NCBI RefSeq assembly: GCF_000801105.2 | Contig: NC_079518.1 | Coordinates: 15,232,800-15,296,799, forward strand | Direction: 5' to 3' | DNA length: 64,000 bases | Source: Raphanus sativus | Lineage: Eukaryota > Streptophyta > Magnoliopsida > Brassicales > Brassicaceae | Shown here: in pieces, positions 1 to 12,155 of the stretch | Layout: every line of letters starts with the position of its first letter | Position numbering within the stretch: position 1 is the stretch's first letter | Notes under the pieces: model-generated | Database searches by the model: none | What the model was told of the DNA's origin: nothing | What the model saw: only the letters and a program-made list of their open reading frames with translations | Translations under genes and position numbers: made by a program

Positions 1-314
1 CATCCAGTACATAGATCACAACTTCTTCAATAAATCTCTAAATGACTTGAAACCACTTCCATTAGAAAGATAACTCAATTTTCCATGTTATCCCAAAATA
101 TGAGTTTCAAAAGATATATTTAAGACCTTCATCTATGTTTATATTTAATCTTTTTGACTCAAAACCCCTCAAATGCCTTCAAATTCACTAACAAATATCT
201 CCAACACCTGACATAGACATATGCAATGCAACAAAAATATGCCTAAATGCATCTCTAAATGATCATTATATACATTAAATGGTAGTTAAAATCATACAAA
301 TTCATAAGATATCA
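1..314 (-). repeat. 3' LTR (partial)
   Basis: Its minus-strand start TGATATCTTATG ends at 314, exactly beside the polypurine tract. It is similar to the 5' LTR at 4150-4464. The rest lies outside the window. Confidence 0.85.
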
Positions 315-327
315 ACTTCCCCAAACT
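315..327 (-). other. Polypurine tract of the LTR element
   Basis: On the minus strand this reads AGTTTGGGGAAGT and directly abuts the TG start of the 3' LTR. This is the usual place for plus-strand priming. Confidence 0.6.
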
Positions 328-1976
328 TGTCATTTACTTGTCCACAAGTAAACTTTCAAGAACTAAGGAAGTGAGGTTTGAAAGTGGGAGCTCATAACCA
401 AAAGAGACACCTTCGTAGTCATCAACATGATATCCTTGCAGAATCATATCAAGTAGCATGAGAAAAGACTTTGTCAAACTCTAACTTCTCAAGGCCTATT
501 CCTTTGACCTCTACACTCATCATCATGATCTACACTCATCATCATGATCATGATCATGATCAGCTCTCACATTCATTAGGTAAAATCATAAGTAAATTCT
601 TTGAAATGGTCAATTGGTCCAAATCATTTGGTTAGGTAAGAAGTGGCTTGAAAGTATGGTGACTAAAGAAGCTAAACTGATCTTTTAAGATGACCTACTC
701 TCAAGAACTTAGTAGCTTTGACATTTGCATACAATGCTCAATCTCCATTGTTCTACCATTTTCCTAAGTATAAAACAAGTTCTACCTTTATTTCGCAATG
801 TTAATCTCTTTTCACTCACCCAAAGAGTTTTCAATCACTCAAAAACACTCTTACACTTAAAACTCTTTCATTTTTATGTCTACTAAGGATTCTTTAACTA
901 GTTTTACTTTCTTTAACTCTTTTTTTTTCTTTGATTAAACCCCTTTCTTTATGAGTTTCCTCTCCTTTTTTTGGGTTTTACTTCATTTCTATACTTTTGA
1001 ACTAATCTTTCATTTTACTAATTCTGAGTGACTGATTTTCTTTTAAACTTTTGAGCTCAATCTTTCTTTTCATCTCTCTTCACACTCCCAAAATAAAACT
1101 CTAAAAACACTCCAACCCATCGTAGAAGCTAGATAACATGAGTCGTATAGCTAGCAAGTAATGAAGACAGAACATTGTCGTTCCAATTACTCTCAACATT
1201 ATGCACATGTAAAACTTTCAGAAAAGACCCCAGTCAACAATTAATGATGGCTCAAAAGGAGGGAAGGGTTAAGGGAACAGACTACCACTTGAGTTGTAAA
1301 AATATTGGTAAATATTGGTTGGACAAACTCAAGTGTGTGTGGAGCCATGATCCAGTACTCAAGGGACCATAAGCAAGAAGCATTAAGTTCATTTAGTTCA
1401 ATTAAGATTAGAATTGGCTTCAAAGAGTAATTTTCAGTAGTCAATGAGTTTCAAGAGGAGTTTTCAAGGCACGAAGTCTACAACCTTTTTAAAGAGTGCT
1501 CAAACTAATTGTCATGATTACAAAGGATATCATATTGGTGTTTTCTATGCAATAAGTATATACAGTGTAATGTTTGAGGCTCAAGATGACAAGAAAACAA
1601 AATAGAACACAAGTGAGATGGTAGACTCTCCCCCAAACTTATTTCACACAGTCTCTTATGTGAGAGTAAACTTGAAGGAGAGATAAAAGAGGAAGAAAAC
1701 GAAATCAAAATATTTACAAAGTTAGAGGTGCACTCACTTGGATTTATTGGCTGAATTGAGTGGTATATGACCCTTGGCCTCAGATTTGTTCCACAGAGAG
1801 AGACGGGCTGAAGCGGAGAAGTGAAGGTGGAATGTTTCCAAGCTCTTTACTCATGTAGTGAAGACCTTCTTGCCAAATCTCGGATCACCGGGATCATATT
1901 CACCATCGAACCAACCTTTAAGCTCATTCTTCCTAATATCCTCAAAGGATACCTTCCTTGGATCATCAACAATGAG

Positions 1977-2285
1977 TTATTTGGTAGAGAGTATACCAAA
2001 ATGGTTGTTAAAAGGTTTGTTCATAGGAGAGTCTTCTTCTTGCACCTCTTCGGGAGATTTTTCAATGTAAATCACTTGATTCTCTTTATACTCTTCACCC
2101 TTTGTTCTTTTTTTGGAAGTAAGCTTCACATGCATTTCCTCCTTGGTTGAGAACTCATTCATAACCAATGATGTGTCTTTTATCTCATCCATGCATTCAA
2201 CAATCAAACCTTCCTCACAAAGATCTTCAAAAACTCTTCCAACCAAGCTCACTTCTTCATTCTTGCTCCTTGTTGAATAACCCAT
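1977..2285 (-). pseudogene. Short ORF in the LTR-element interior, function unknown
   Basis: Open reading frame of 102 codons, very rich in Glu, Lys and Ser (for example SPEEVQEED), with no recognisable domain. It lies between the gag-like remnant and the polypurine tract of the retrotransposon, in the element's own orientation. It may be the tail of a decayed gag-type protein or simply an open stretch; there is no host homologue I recognise. Confidence 0.35.
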
Positions 2286-2552
2286 GAATGCAATTATTCA
2301 ACTTGCTCTTCATATCTTATCACAAGATTTTCATCTACCATACATCCAAGGAGTAATTCAAGCTCATGTATAGAGTCTTCAGGTTCTTGTTAAAATCTTT
2401 CCTTGATTTGAATATCCTCTTTAACATCAATCTTCATATCCGTGGTATGTTCTTCACAAGTGTTGGTGTTGTAAAAGAGAGTGATGCTTTCTTCGTGATC
2501 TTCAATCATATATGAGAGAATTTTTTGTTTGTAGACTTCACATGTGTTATAA

Positions 2553-2930
2553 CTCAATCCAACCTTGAGCTAAGAGCATTGCCATTAACATATATATTGG
2601 TGGAAAGAGAACCATTTTGCCTTTCTATCTCAATCCTTCCCCTTTCTTGATTCTCCAACAACTTCTCAAGCATGTTGGTGATATTTTCTTCATTTGAAGA
2701 TTGAGAGAATTTAGCTTCTTGTTCTTCATACTCTAAATCCCAATTCCTTGACCAAAGTTTCCAAGTGGTTGATACTCCAATGAGGTGGTTGGTTCATAAG
2801 CTCTTTCACAAAATGTGGAGCTTCTAAATAGCATCCTCTCTTGACTCTCCAAAATAGCCTTCAACATTGATTCCAAGTCAAGAGACATGATCTTCCTTTC
2901 TTGTAAATGTACCCTGCAAAAAAAAAACAA
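2553..2930 (-). pseudogene. gag-like remnant of the LTR element
   Basis: Starts at 2930 on the minus strand about 100 bases after the primer binding site, where gag would start. The first 65 codons include MSLDLESMLKAILESQERML. After a stop or frameshift near 2733 a second frame continues with an acidic, coil-forming stretch containing NMLEKLLENQERGRIEIE, ending at about 2553. The position and charge pattern suit a degraded gag-type protein; no zinc knuckle is seen. Assignment as gag is inferred from position. Confidence 0.45.
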
Positions 2931-3034
2931 TTACTTGAAAGGGAATTAGTAACAAAACAAAGAAAAACAAAACATAAAAAAAAAAAATTTAGTCTCGAGA
3001 CAGTCTGAAATCCTAATGAAAAATCTATTTAGTT

Positions 3035-3051
3035 CACCGGCAATGGCGCCA
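3035..3051 (-). other. Primer binding site, tRNA-Asp type
   Basis: The minus strand reads TGGCGCCATTGCCGGTG three bases inside the LTR end. It matches the complement of the plant tRNA-Asp 3' end (TGGCGCCGTTGCCGGGG) at 15 of 17 positions. This is the priming site known for Athila-type Ty3/Gypsy elements. Confidence 0.85.
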
Positions 3052-3054
3052 AAT

Positions 3055-4464
3055 TGATTACTGCTTTTTATCACATGCTAATTAATATATGTACACGCTA
3101 CCACAATCGAATTGTATATTGATGCAGCACTTTAGGATGGAATCCACAAGGAACTATCGATCTATAACACTAGGAATACACAAATTTTCCTAATCTAAGC
3201 AAATAAGAAGATGGATGGTTGGTAACAAGCTGAGATTCTAGAAATATAAACAAAGGTGATCTCAAATCCAATAAAGAAATAAGTGCAAGAACTAAACTTT
3301 CAATCAAATGCTAAGGATGGATCCATGGTCAAGTATAATTGATATAAGGTAAAATGAATAAGATCTAATCTAGAGTGGAAAGCTATAAATCAACATGCTT
3401 CCTTAAGTCTAGACAACAATCTTACACAAGTTCTTTGTCAAGATAAACGATCATTTTCTTTCATTAATCAAATGTCTTTGGTTTAATTCACTCAAGCAAT
3501 CATTAAGAACAAGTCTACTAATAATCTAAGCTTCTCTAACATCAAATATCTTTGGTTCAAACATTTTATCAAACACCTTCCAGACATCAAATTTCTAGAA
3601 TTCTAATCTAGTGAGATCAAGACTAAACTATCATTAAGAACACTCAACAAACAAAAAAAATAATAGATCTAACACTAAATACCCTCGAAATTTACTTTAA
3701 CCACCCTAATCACTTTAACCCATGAATCAAAAAAGTGACTACTCACTAATCTCTATGAGAAACCTTAAACCCATGTAAGAATCAAAACTAATCATGTTAA
3801 TGAGGTACTTCATTAGATGATAAAAAAATTTTAAACTTTTACAAAATTAGACAAAGTCTTTAGAGAAAATATGATAACATCTAAAAATTACGTCTAACAA
3901 GTATTTATAGAAGCCTAAAAATGAGCTGAATCAACCCAATAAACCCAGGTTGGCCCATAAAAAGTTGGGTCTTTTCTTCTGTAGCGACTTGGTCACCCTG
4001 TTACAAGTAGTTCGCCACAACACTTAGTAGTGTAGTGCTCTTTTGAAAACCATTGCTACCTCGCGTGGTCGCTAGGAGAAGTTACATAACGTCCTAACGA
4101 CTTGATAAAGTTGTTACGACTCTAGTCGCTACAAGGTTGATATGCCTCCAATAGATAAACCGTAACTTCTTCAACATAGCTCCAAGTGACTTGAAAACAT
4201 CTTTATTGGAAAGCTAACTCAATTTCTCATGTTTTACCAAAAAAAAAAGTTTCAATAGACGTCTTTAAAACCTTCATCTATGTTTATCTTTCATCTTTTT
4301 AACTCAAAACCCCTCGAATGGCTTCACATTCACCAACAAATATCTCCAACACTTGACATAGACATATGCAATGTAATGCAACATAAATATGCCTAAATGC
4401 ATCTCTAAATGATCATTATATACATTAAATGATGGTTAAAATCATGTAAATTCTTAAGATATCA
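3055..4464 (-). repeat. 5' LTR (complete, about 1.41 kb)
   Basis: Begins TGATATCTTAAG at 4464 and ends TAATCA at 3055 on the minus strand, next to the primer binding site. A TATAAATA box lies at 3902-3909 (minus strand) with the likely transcript start shortly after. Parts are clearly related to the solo LTR at 38507-39973, notably both ends and the TATA region; the segment upstream of the TATA box is not. Confidence 0.85.
3902..3909 (-). promoter_or_regulatory. TATA box of the LTR promoter
   Basis: TATAAATA on the minus strand, in a context matched at 39105-39112 in the solo LTR (both followed by ACTT and TAGAC within a few bases). Confidence 0.55.
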
Positions 4465-4946
4465 CCATTTTGCATGTCCCATTGTCGTGAATTCAGAAGT
4501 GGGTTTAATCAAATTAAAAATGGGTCTACGTATGGAATTCATCAGTTCATACCACGTCATCTTACCTGCACCATTGATACATCTATTAATCCACACAATG
4601 CAAATATTATCAAACTAACATATGTTATTCTAAATCTTAACCACACTGATGTTAGCTATCCAAACCAAATTACACAATATGAGAAAATGCTTATGTTTTC
4701 CTATTTGAAAATCTCTCATACATAATATGCAGATCGTAAATGTAACCAATTACGGAAACTATCACAACAAAGTATAATATTCGAAGTTTATACCAAACAA
4801 TTACAACCATTCGAAATTATCTATATAACTGTTAACCTTTTAAAAATAATTTTTAATATTATTTAACAATATTTTATTATCACTAATTAATACTAGATTT
4901 AAATTTGAACAAAATATGATACTCAAAAAGTGATAGGTAGTTTTGT

Positions 4947-5702
4947 TCTGATTCCTATTAAAAAGGAAAAACCTTAACCAATACTTTTAAAATTACATTA
5001 AAAATAATATTTCATATCTATAGTATTTAACACCAAAAAATGATTCTAAGTACCTGGAAACTCAAAAATTACCTGAAAGTCCTCAGAAATATCAAAAATA
5101 TATATATTCAAATACCAAAAAACCCAAAAGTTTTACTTGAAGTTTGACCTGAGAAGAAAAACAACCAAAATTTTATCTGGATACTCAAAATATATTTTTA
5201 AAATTTCAAATTTTACTTGAAACCCCAAAACTATACCAAAAACCGAACCCACAACTTAAGAAATATTTATAATACTGAAAAAATATTTGTAGTATCCAAA
5301 TATACTTAATATACACAAAATAATTTAGGTACTTTAGGTACTCAATCGGGTATGGGATAGGATTCAGACTCGAATCAAAACCTCCGGGTCCAAAAAATTC
5401 CTAGAAGGTACTTACCCTGGATCCGGATCCAAACCAAACATGTATTTTCAGGCTGATTTTGTTTTTTTTTCTTCGGGTACAGATAATATGCTAGGCTTAA
5501 AAAGAGTTACATAAGAGTGTAGATACAAAAATCTTATAAAAAGCAGTTCATAAATTATACATTTTTAAATATAATCACTTTCGATATAATACGACTAATG
5601 TAACATAATACTGTATAACAATTTAAAATACTAATTCATATTATACGACTTTTTTCAAATTCAAAAAAAAATCTTCGCTTTCGAAGGCGGATCAAAATCT
5701 AG
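4947..5702 (+). mobile_element. Degraded Helitron, plus strand
   Basis: The 3' end carries a hairpin-like CGCTTTCGAAGGCG, then ATCAAAATCTAG, followed by T: the plus-strand form of the CTAG termini repeated through this window. The hairpin is decayed. The left boundary is uncertain; TTCTGATTCCTATTAAAAAG near 4946-4965 resembles the TC...TATTAAAA 5' ends of its relatives. The interior has runs of CCGAACC and CCGGATCC as in the Helitron at 10802-12153. No protein-coding capacity. Confidence 0.5.
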
Positions 5703-7090
5703 TGCACTTTTAAAGACTTTCATTCATCAGTATCTTTAAATTTGTAATTTGTTAGTATGTTTCATATTTTATTTATTCAATATGTTTCTATTTTTTTGTA
5801 CGCAATATGTTTATATTTGTAACCTATGTAACATTAACATTAGTGAGATAGATTATATTGAGTTTTTTCATAGTATATTTAGTATTTAAATATATTAATC
5901 ATTAAAAGTAACCAGTATGATGTTCAAAAAAGTAATAAGTTTTGGAATGATTTTTTTTTTAAAAGCTAGCCAAAATCTTTCAGCAAGAGTTTTGATTTTT
6001 TATTATTTTTATTACAAATTTCTTAAGATGTTTATTTTAAGAACTCACAAATGATAGTGTTTTTAGCTTCTTATCTCTAATGGTTGTCATCAAATTTTTT
6101 CTCAAAATGATATAAATTCAAAATGAATTTGTATTTTGTTCCGATAGTTGTCCTCTTTTTTCCTCAAAATAGGATATTCCAGATATGTTCTATTAGTAAT
6201 AGTTATTATTAATTATAATAATGATATGTATTTTTCACACTTTGTTTCCCAATCATGTATTCCAAATCTGTATCTCAATCTCTGTATATTTCTAAAGTTA
6301 ATGGAAGTTTTAATGCTATGTATTTTAAAACCTACAAATTTTACTTAATTATAATTTTTATCTAAACTAAATATCATTTTAAACATAAATTTAGCTCTAT
6401 AAAATACACAATGAGATATCCATTGGTGTAAACTAAAAAAAAAGCCACTAGTGTCTTTAAAAAAAGAACTTATTAAGAGCATCAGTATCAATGAGATATC
6501 TATTGGTGTCTTTCAGAAAAAAAATTAATTGTAATTTTGATTATTAATAAATTAAGCCACTAGTGTTTTTACAAATGACACATGAATAGATTATGTACCA
6601 ATAAATTAATAGAATAGTATTTTCATTTATTTAAGAGATTACAATAAGTTCTTAAATAAATGAAATATGTTAGACATAATATTTATCAGTAAGTCATTTT
6701 CCTATTTTAATAGAATAGATTATGTACTAATAAATTAAATATTCGAGAGGTAATCTTTTTTTTTAGTTTACAATAAGTTCTTGTGTTAAAAAAAAAAATC
6801 TATCAGTTGTGGATGATGTTTGTTTGATTAAAGAAGTGTATTTACAGAGAATGACAAAACTTCGAGTAAATTACAGGATATTTACTTGTGTGATTTTGAC
6901 ATTTTAAAGCAAATTTTTACAGAACGAAACCCTCTGGGCAAGCCAGAGGGGCTACCCAACAAACTGTCGGAGGACTGACAGAATGCACGAGACTACAAAA
7001 GGGCAAATATATCATTTCGAAACTCCAGTTGTTACACGTTGATTTGATAAGTTGAGACTTGTCTTCTTCGCCACTGTGCTTGGCTTCGGC
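5703..7090. other. AT-rich intergenic DNA upstream of the pyrophosphorylase gene
   Basis: No ORF here looks genuine. A motif near 6410-6440 (ACAATGAGATATCCATTGGTG) is repeated in part at 6489-6510, suggesting a small decayed repeat. A perfect 7-bp hairpin (CCTCTGG, loop GCAAG, CCAGAGG) lies at 6931-6949, about 160 bases before the TATA box; its meaning is unknown. Confidence 0.5.
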
Positions 7091-7091
7091 T

Positions 7092-7097
7092 TATAAA
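7092..7097 (+). promoter_or_regulatory. Likely TATA box of the pyrophosphorylase gene
   Basis: GGCTTATAAACCTC: TATAAA about 115 bases before the ATG at 7211. This leaves a 5' leader of roughly 85 bases containing a (TA)n run at 7183-7199. Confidence 0.5.
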
Positions 7098-7210
7098 CCT
7101 CTCCTCAACTTCCGAAAATTAAAAAACAGACCAAACGTCTCAAATCCGCATTACATTTGATCTTAACCTTCCAGAGATATCTATATATATATATATATAG
7201 AAAGAGAGAG

Positions 7211-10176
7211 ATGGGAGAAGCGTCGATGGAGAGAGAAAATGGTGCTGTATCGGCAGCGGCGACGACGGAGATGGTATCTCCTCCTCGGGTGAACTCGCCG
7301 CGTCAAGCATTGGTTGAAAGATTGAAAGATTATGGACAGGAAGATGTTTTCGCTCTTTTGGATGAGCTCTCACCAGACGAGCGAGATTTCCTCGTCAGAG
7401 ATATCGAGGTGTCTTATCTCTTAGATTGAATCTCAGACTTCAAGATTTAACAGAAACACTATTTTTAACTGGTTCTTGATTTTGGCTATTTCCAGAACTT
7501 GGATCTTCCAAGAATAGATCATGATCATCAGATGCTCACTTCACTCTCAAGGTAGGTTTTCATCAATTCCCATTCAAGTTACTAAGTTACATGCACTGTC
7601 TTTTCATCAGTTTCTTGATTGTTATTAGGTTTGCCTGTGGCGGCGATCGAGCCAGTGCCGGAGAACTGGGTCTCTACGGTTGATGGAAGAACAATGGAAG
7701 ACAGAGAGAAATGGTGGAAGATGGGATTAAAGACTATCTATGAAGGCAAATTAGGAGTTGTGCTTTTGTCTGGTGGACAGGTATTAATTACTTTTGTCTT
7801 AATCTTCTGTGTTAAATTGACGCTAATTAATCAATTTTATAATCAAGTAGCTAATGAGAGTGCCTAAAAATGATTCTCTTGTTGATGGGTTTTCGATTAA
7901 TGCTCACCTACCTAAAAGGATTAGTGGGATTATACGGTAATCCACTAATAATTACTATAATCTGAAACGGAAAAGGATTATTATGGTGGCAATCATATGA
8001 TTATTTACAAACAAATCAGTGTCGGTGGGTAAGGTACGTTGAGTAAATGGCGATTTCTAGGAGGAACCTTGTGCTTAATTATAAGAAATTAAAAACGGAT
8101 CATGAATGATCCATGTGATCTGAAAAGATGCTTTTTTCTAGGATTCCGTAACTTTAATATAATACCTTAAGTAAGTTGCTCTCTATTCCGTGTGATGTAA
8201 GGAAGGTTAGAAAAATTGGGATTTAAAACATTTGAGTTGCTTTGAAATTACATAACTTCAGAATATGTTTATTCTTTGTACTCTTCTCTCTCGTATTGTA
8301 CAAAGGAAAACATGAATGATGTTGAGAGGAGAATACTAGATTTTAGTAGATTCCAGCTAACTCTTGTTGGCCACATTGTATTCCATTTGTCAAGAGATCT
8401 GCTTAATGAAAATGACAGGGAACAAGGCTTGGAATTTCAGATCCAAAAGGATGTTTCAGTGAGTACTTTCTCATTCTTTTTCTGCTTTTCTTCTCCCCAA
8501 TCTTCTTTACAGTAACGCTTGGAAAGTACAGAGTATTTGAAACAATTTTTCTTCCTTAGAATGGACCTGATGGTTGTACAGATATTATGCTTTAGATTAA
8601 TAAGAGTATGTCATGCTCTGAATAGGCTCAGGTTACTTAACATGGTAGGTATTGACTTAAAATTCCATCTCAGATATTGGACTACCGTCAGGGAAGTCGC
8701 TCTTTCAGATTCAAGCAGAGAGAATCTTGTGTGTCCAAAGACTTGCTGCTCAAGTAGTGAGTGAAGGTGACACTCATGCCTTCTTCTATCTTCCAATGTA
8801 TCTTGTATCGTTTCACCATATTTTGATACTTCTTTTTCTAACATTATATTCTGTCTTCAGGTCCAACTCGCCCAGTTACAATACATTGGTATATTATGAC
8901 TAGTCCATTTACGGATGAAGCCACACAAAAATATTTCTCTAGTCAAAAATACTTTGGCCTAGAACCAGATCAAGTAAGACGCTTCTTAGTTGTCAGCCAT
9001 GTTGCTTCACAATGTTCCCTTTGTGTCTGACCAAAAGTGTTGACCACTTCACTACAGATTAGTTTTTTCCAACAAGGTACTTTGCCTTGCATTTCAAAGG
9101 AGGGAAAGTTTATCATGGAGACACCTTTCAGTGTATGTACCATAACAAGTTATTCAGTCTTTCCTTTTATCATTGGTTAGCAGTTTAGTCTCTATAAGTT
9201 GATCTACGTATTATCAGCTAGCTAAAGCTCCAGATGGTAACGGGGGAGTCTATGCTGGTATGTTTACTAATTATGATTCTGGTTATTTAATACTAATACT
9301 TTTGTATTCGTTTTGCTGAATCTGACCCGATATAAATCTACAGCTCTTAAATCTTCAAGGTTATTGGAGGATATGGCTTCTAGGGGGATCAAATACGTAG
9401 ATTACTATGGCGTCGACAATGTTCTGGTTAGTTTTTTTTTTTTTCCTGAGTCCTTATATTTGCTTAACTCTGTATTTGGATATAAATTGGAGTCTTGGAA
9501 AACAGGTTCGAGTAGCTGATCCCACTTTTCTGGGATACTTTATCGACAAAGGTGCTGCTTCGGCTGCAAAAGTTGTGCGGAAGGTATCTATCTATACATT
9601 CACTCTCACTGGCTTATGAAGATTATAAGATTGAAATTTACATCTTCGTGATGACTGATGATTCAAATGCAAAACAGGCTTATCCTCAGGAACAGGTAGG
9701 GGTATTTGTAAGAAGAGGAAAAGGTGGACCGTTGACTGTAGTTGAGTACAGTGAGCTAGATCAGTCAATGGCTTCTGCTATTAATCAACGAACAGGACGT
9801 CTTCAATATTGCTGGAGTAACGTACGTAAACACCCTTTCTCCATCTCTCTTCTTTTTATGAAAGCCGTTTTTTGATTCTCGTCTTTGTCATCAGTTGTGC
9901 TTACACATGTTCACGTTAGACTTTCTAAACCAAGTAGCGACCGGCCTAGAAAAAGACAGCGTGTAAGCTCCACAAACACAATCGAAATCATGCATTCAAA
10001 AATGTTCTATTAAATGTGCTGTTTTTGCAGATATCATTTGGCAGAGAAGAAGATACCGTCTATGAATGGATACACAATGGGATTGAAACTAGAACAGTTT
10101 ATTTTCGATTCGTTTCCTTATGCTCCTTCAACCGCACTCTTTGAGGTTAACTATACCTTTCATTTACGCAAAATAC

Positions 10177-10207
<31 letters not shown>

Positions 10208-10608
10208 TAAAACCTGGATTGAGCAATTAATGTGTAGGTGTTAAGAGAAGAAGAGTTTGCACCAGTGAAGAATGCAAATGGGTCGAACTTTGACACACCG
10301 GAAAGTGCGAGGCTTTCCGTACTAAGACTACACACACGTTGGGTCATAGCAGCTGGTGGATTTCTTACACATTCTGTGCCTTTATATGCAACTGGTAAAA
10401 CTCCAAAACACATATTCTCGTTACGGTTTTTTCTTCTTCTTCTTATCACTTTTGTTCCTTATGATTTTGTTTTTTTTCTTATGTCTTCCAAATATATAAA
10501 TTTAAATTAGGTGTTGAGGTTTCGCCATTGTGCTCGTACGCGGGAGAAAATCTTGAAGCTATTTGTCGTGGAAGAACGTTTCATGCACCTTGTGAAATCT
10601 CCCTCTAG
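7211..10608 (+). CDS. GlcNAc1pUT2: UDP-N-acetylglucosamine pyrophosphorylase (UAP2-like), 15 exons, frameshift in exon 2
   Basis: Makes UDP-GlcNAc (and UDP-GalNAc) from UTP and the sugar 1-phosphate, in the cytosol. Exons read by GT-AG borders: 7211-7408, 7496-7551, 7629-7780, 8419-8458, 8674-8766, 8861-8973, 9058-9132, 9218-9257, 9344-9426, 9506-9583, 9678-9821, 9895-9962, 10031-10145, 10238-10394, 10511-10608 (TAG). The nucleotide-binding signature LSGGQGTRLGISDPKGC spans exons 3 and 4 (about residues 131-147). Uridine- and sugar-site stretches follow (GLPSGKSLFQIQAER; APDGNGGVYAALKSS; LKLEQFIFD), ending GRTFHAPCEISL. The exons total 1510 bases, one more than 503 codons; without the extra base the protein is 502 residues, as I recall for A. 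thaliana UAP2 (At2g35020). The extra base is in exon 2, so the gene is either sequenced wrongly there or impaired. No other damage is seen. Confidence 0.93.
7517..7526 (+). other. One-base insertion in exon 2, creating an in-frame ATG
   Basis: Reads GATCATGATC where the homologous frame needs GAT-CNN-ATC. From exon 1 the reading frame breaks here; the correct frame resumes at ATG 7521, giving MIIRCSLHSQGLPVAAIE across the exon 2/3 junction. Alternative donors and acceptors nearby do not restore the phase. It may be a real mutation or an assembly error. Confidence 0.7.
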
Positions 10609-10801
10609 CTAACCAAAAAAAAACTCCCTCTAACGATTTTTATTTACTTTTTGTATTGAAATGTATTCTTCTTTTTCGCTCCTTTTTGTGTTTGTATTTT
10701 GTCTTTCTTCTGGCTGTGGTTTATATATAAACTTAAATCTTCCCATGGGAGAGATTGGTCTTGGAGTTTTGGTATCCATTGTAACATCTATATATATATA
10801 A
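10609..10801 (+). other. 3' flank of the pyrophosphorylase gene
   Basis: T-rich presumed 3' UTR with no clear AATAAA. It ends in a short (TA)n run at the insertion site of the next Helitron. Confidence 0.4.
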
Positions 10802-12153
10802 CTAGATTTTGACCCGCGCTTCGAAAGCGCGGGTATTATTTTTCAATTTTATGAAATATGTTATTTGTTTGTAATTACTGAATTTATTTATTTTAATAAA
10901 ATTTTCTTTATAATAAATTCGACACATAGAGTGTCTCTAGTAAATTATGTATTTCTCTAATTTTGTTTTATTCGCTCCTCAATCAACATATTTATTTGGC
11001 TTGTTGTTAAAACAAATGATTATAGACTTTGATCTCTGCACTTCCGCGGATGTATATTTTAAAAAATATGATGATATTTGTTTTTCATGTAATTATTAGG
11101 GTTTGGCAAAATGAATCCAAGGAACAGAACTGATACCAATCCGTAAATATAGTACCAAACCTGAACATAAATTGATTAAATATTCAAATTATTCAAAATT
11201 TTGTTAGTTAGAGAACCGAATCGGATCCGAACCAAACCATTCGTGTACCTGAATTTATCTGAAAATAGATTTATATACTTATATATTAATTATTTGTATA
11301 TTTAACGTATATAAAACATCAGGAATGATACTTTTAAATTGGTTTAAAATACTTAAAAATATATATAGATAGTCAAAAACAAATATCTGAAATAGTTAAA
11401 GTATACTCAAATCACCAAAAATAATTATTGATTTCGTATCCAAAATTTTAAATCAAACCAATTGATATGTTAAGCTTAGGTATTCTGACATATGTTATTT
11501 AAATTTATAGGTAATATATTACTTTATCTATAGATTTTGAGAAATTTAAAATATATAGTGATTTAAAACTTTAAAAATAATCTAAATAGGTTATCCAAAC
11601 CCAAACCAAACCCGCAAAGATCCGAATCAAACTCAAACAAAAATTTAGAAACATCTTAATAGGACTGAAATCTTTGACTTCGAAAACCTGAAATGCAAAC
11701 CGATCAGAACCAAACCCATATGGATGTCTGAAAACCCATCCTTAGTCATTATTATATATCGTATAATTTCATCATATAATTAATTGTATTTTATATGTAT
11801 CATCGTATAAGTAATCATATAATTAAAAGTATTTAATACGTATCATCATATAAATAATTACATATATTATATTTTAAAAACTTAATATGAAATATAAAAA
11901 CTATAATTTGAGTTGGTATTTCAAATTGGACTTTGTATTGTATTTTTCTTATATATATTGACAACATTCTTTTATAATGGACTTAATAACTTAAGCCCAT
12001 TACTTTTTCTGTTTAATACTACTATCTTTGTTTCCAAACAAATATTTTTTTAAAAAAAAGACTACAATCCATGTTTCCAAACACACCAAATTTTTTTAAT
12101 ACTCTTATCCAAGTATCCAAACACACCGAAATTGTACTTCAGCTTTAATAAGA
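10802..12153 (-). mobile_element. Non-autonomous Helitron, minus strand
   Basis: The minus-strand 3' end is at 10802: hairpin ACCCGCGCT/AGCGCGGGT (10812-10834), then TCAAAATCTAG, then T. The 5' end is at 12153: TCTTATTAAAGCTGAAGTAC, preceded by A. The flanking bases A (10801) and T (12154) are the A/T target expected for Helitrons. 1352 bases, no Rep/helicase; the interior includes CCGAACC-type runs and TTTCCAAACA repeats shared with other Helitrons here. Confidence 0.85.
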
Positions 12154-12155
12154 TA

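Larger units (their letters stand above)
1..4464 (-). mobile_element. Non-autonomous LTR retrotransposon (Athila-like priming site), 3' LTR truncated by window edge
   Basis: Read on the minus strand, the parts come in retrotransposon order: 5' LTR (4464 to 3055, TG...CA), a tRNA-Asp-type primer binding site, about 2.7 kb of internal DNA with only short gag-like remnants, a purine-rich tract (327 to 315) and a second LTR (314 to 1) that runs off the window. The two LTR stretches align closely: 190-314 and 4330-4464 are nearly the same. No protease, reverse transcriptase or integrase is visible, so it would depend on a helper element (TR-GAG or LARD type). The primer site matches that of Ty3/Gypsy Athila elements; lineage beyond that is inference. 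The target-site duplication cannot be tested because one end is missing. Confidence 0.85.

Noticed and set aside
525..575. Short regular repeats (ATCATGATC units), considered as a CRISPR-like or regulatory array
   Set aside because: A simple microsatellite inside a retrotransposon; no spacer structure, and the sequence is plant nuclear DNA.
1821..2150. Plus-strand 109-codon ORF
   Set aside because: Antisense shadow of the gag-like remnant region of the minus-strand retrotransposon.
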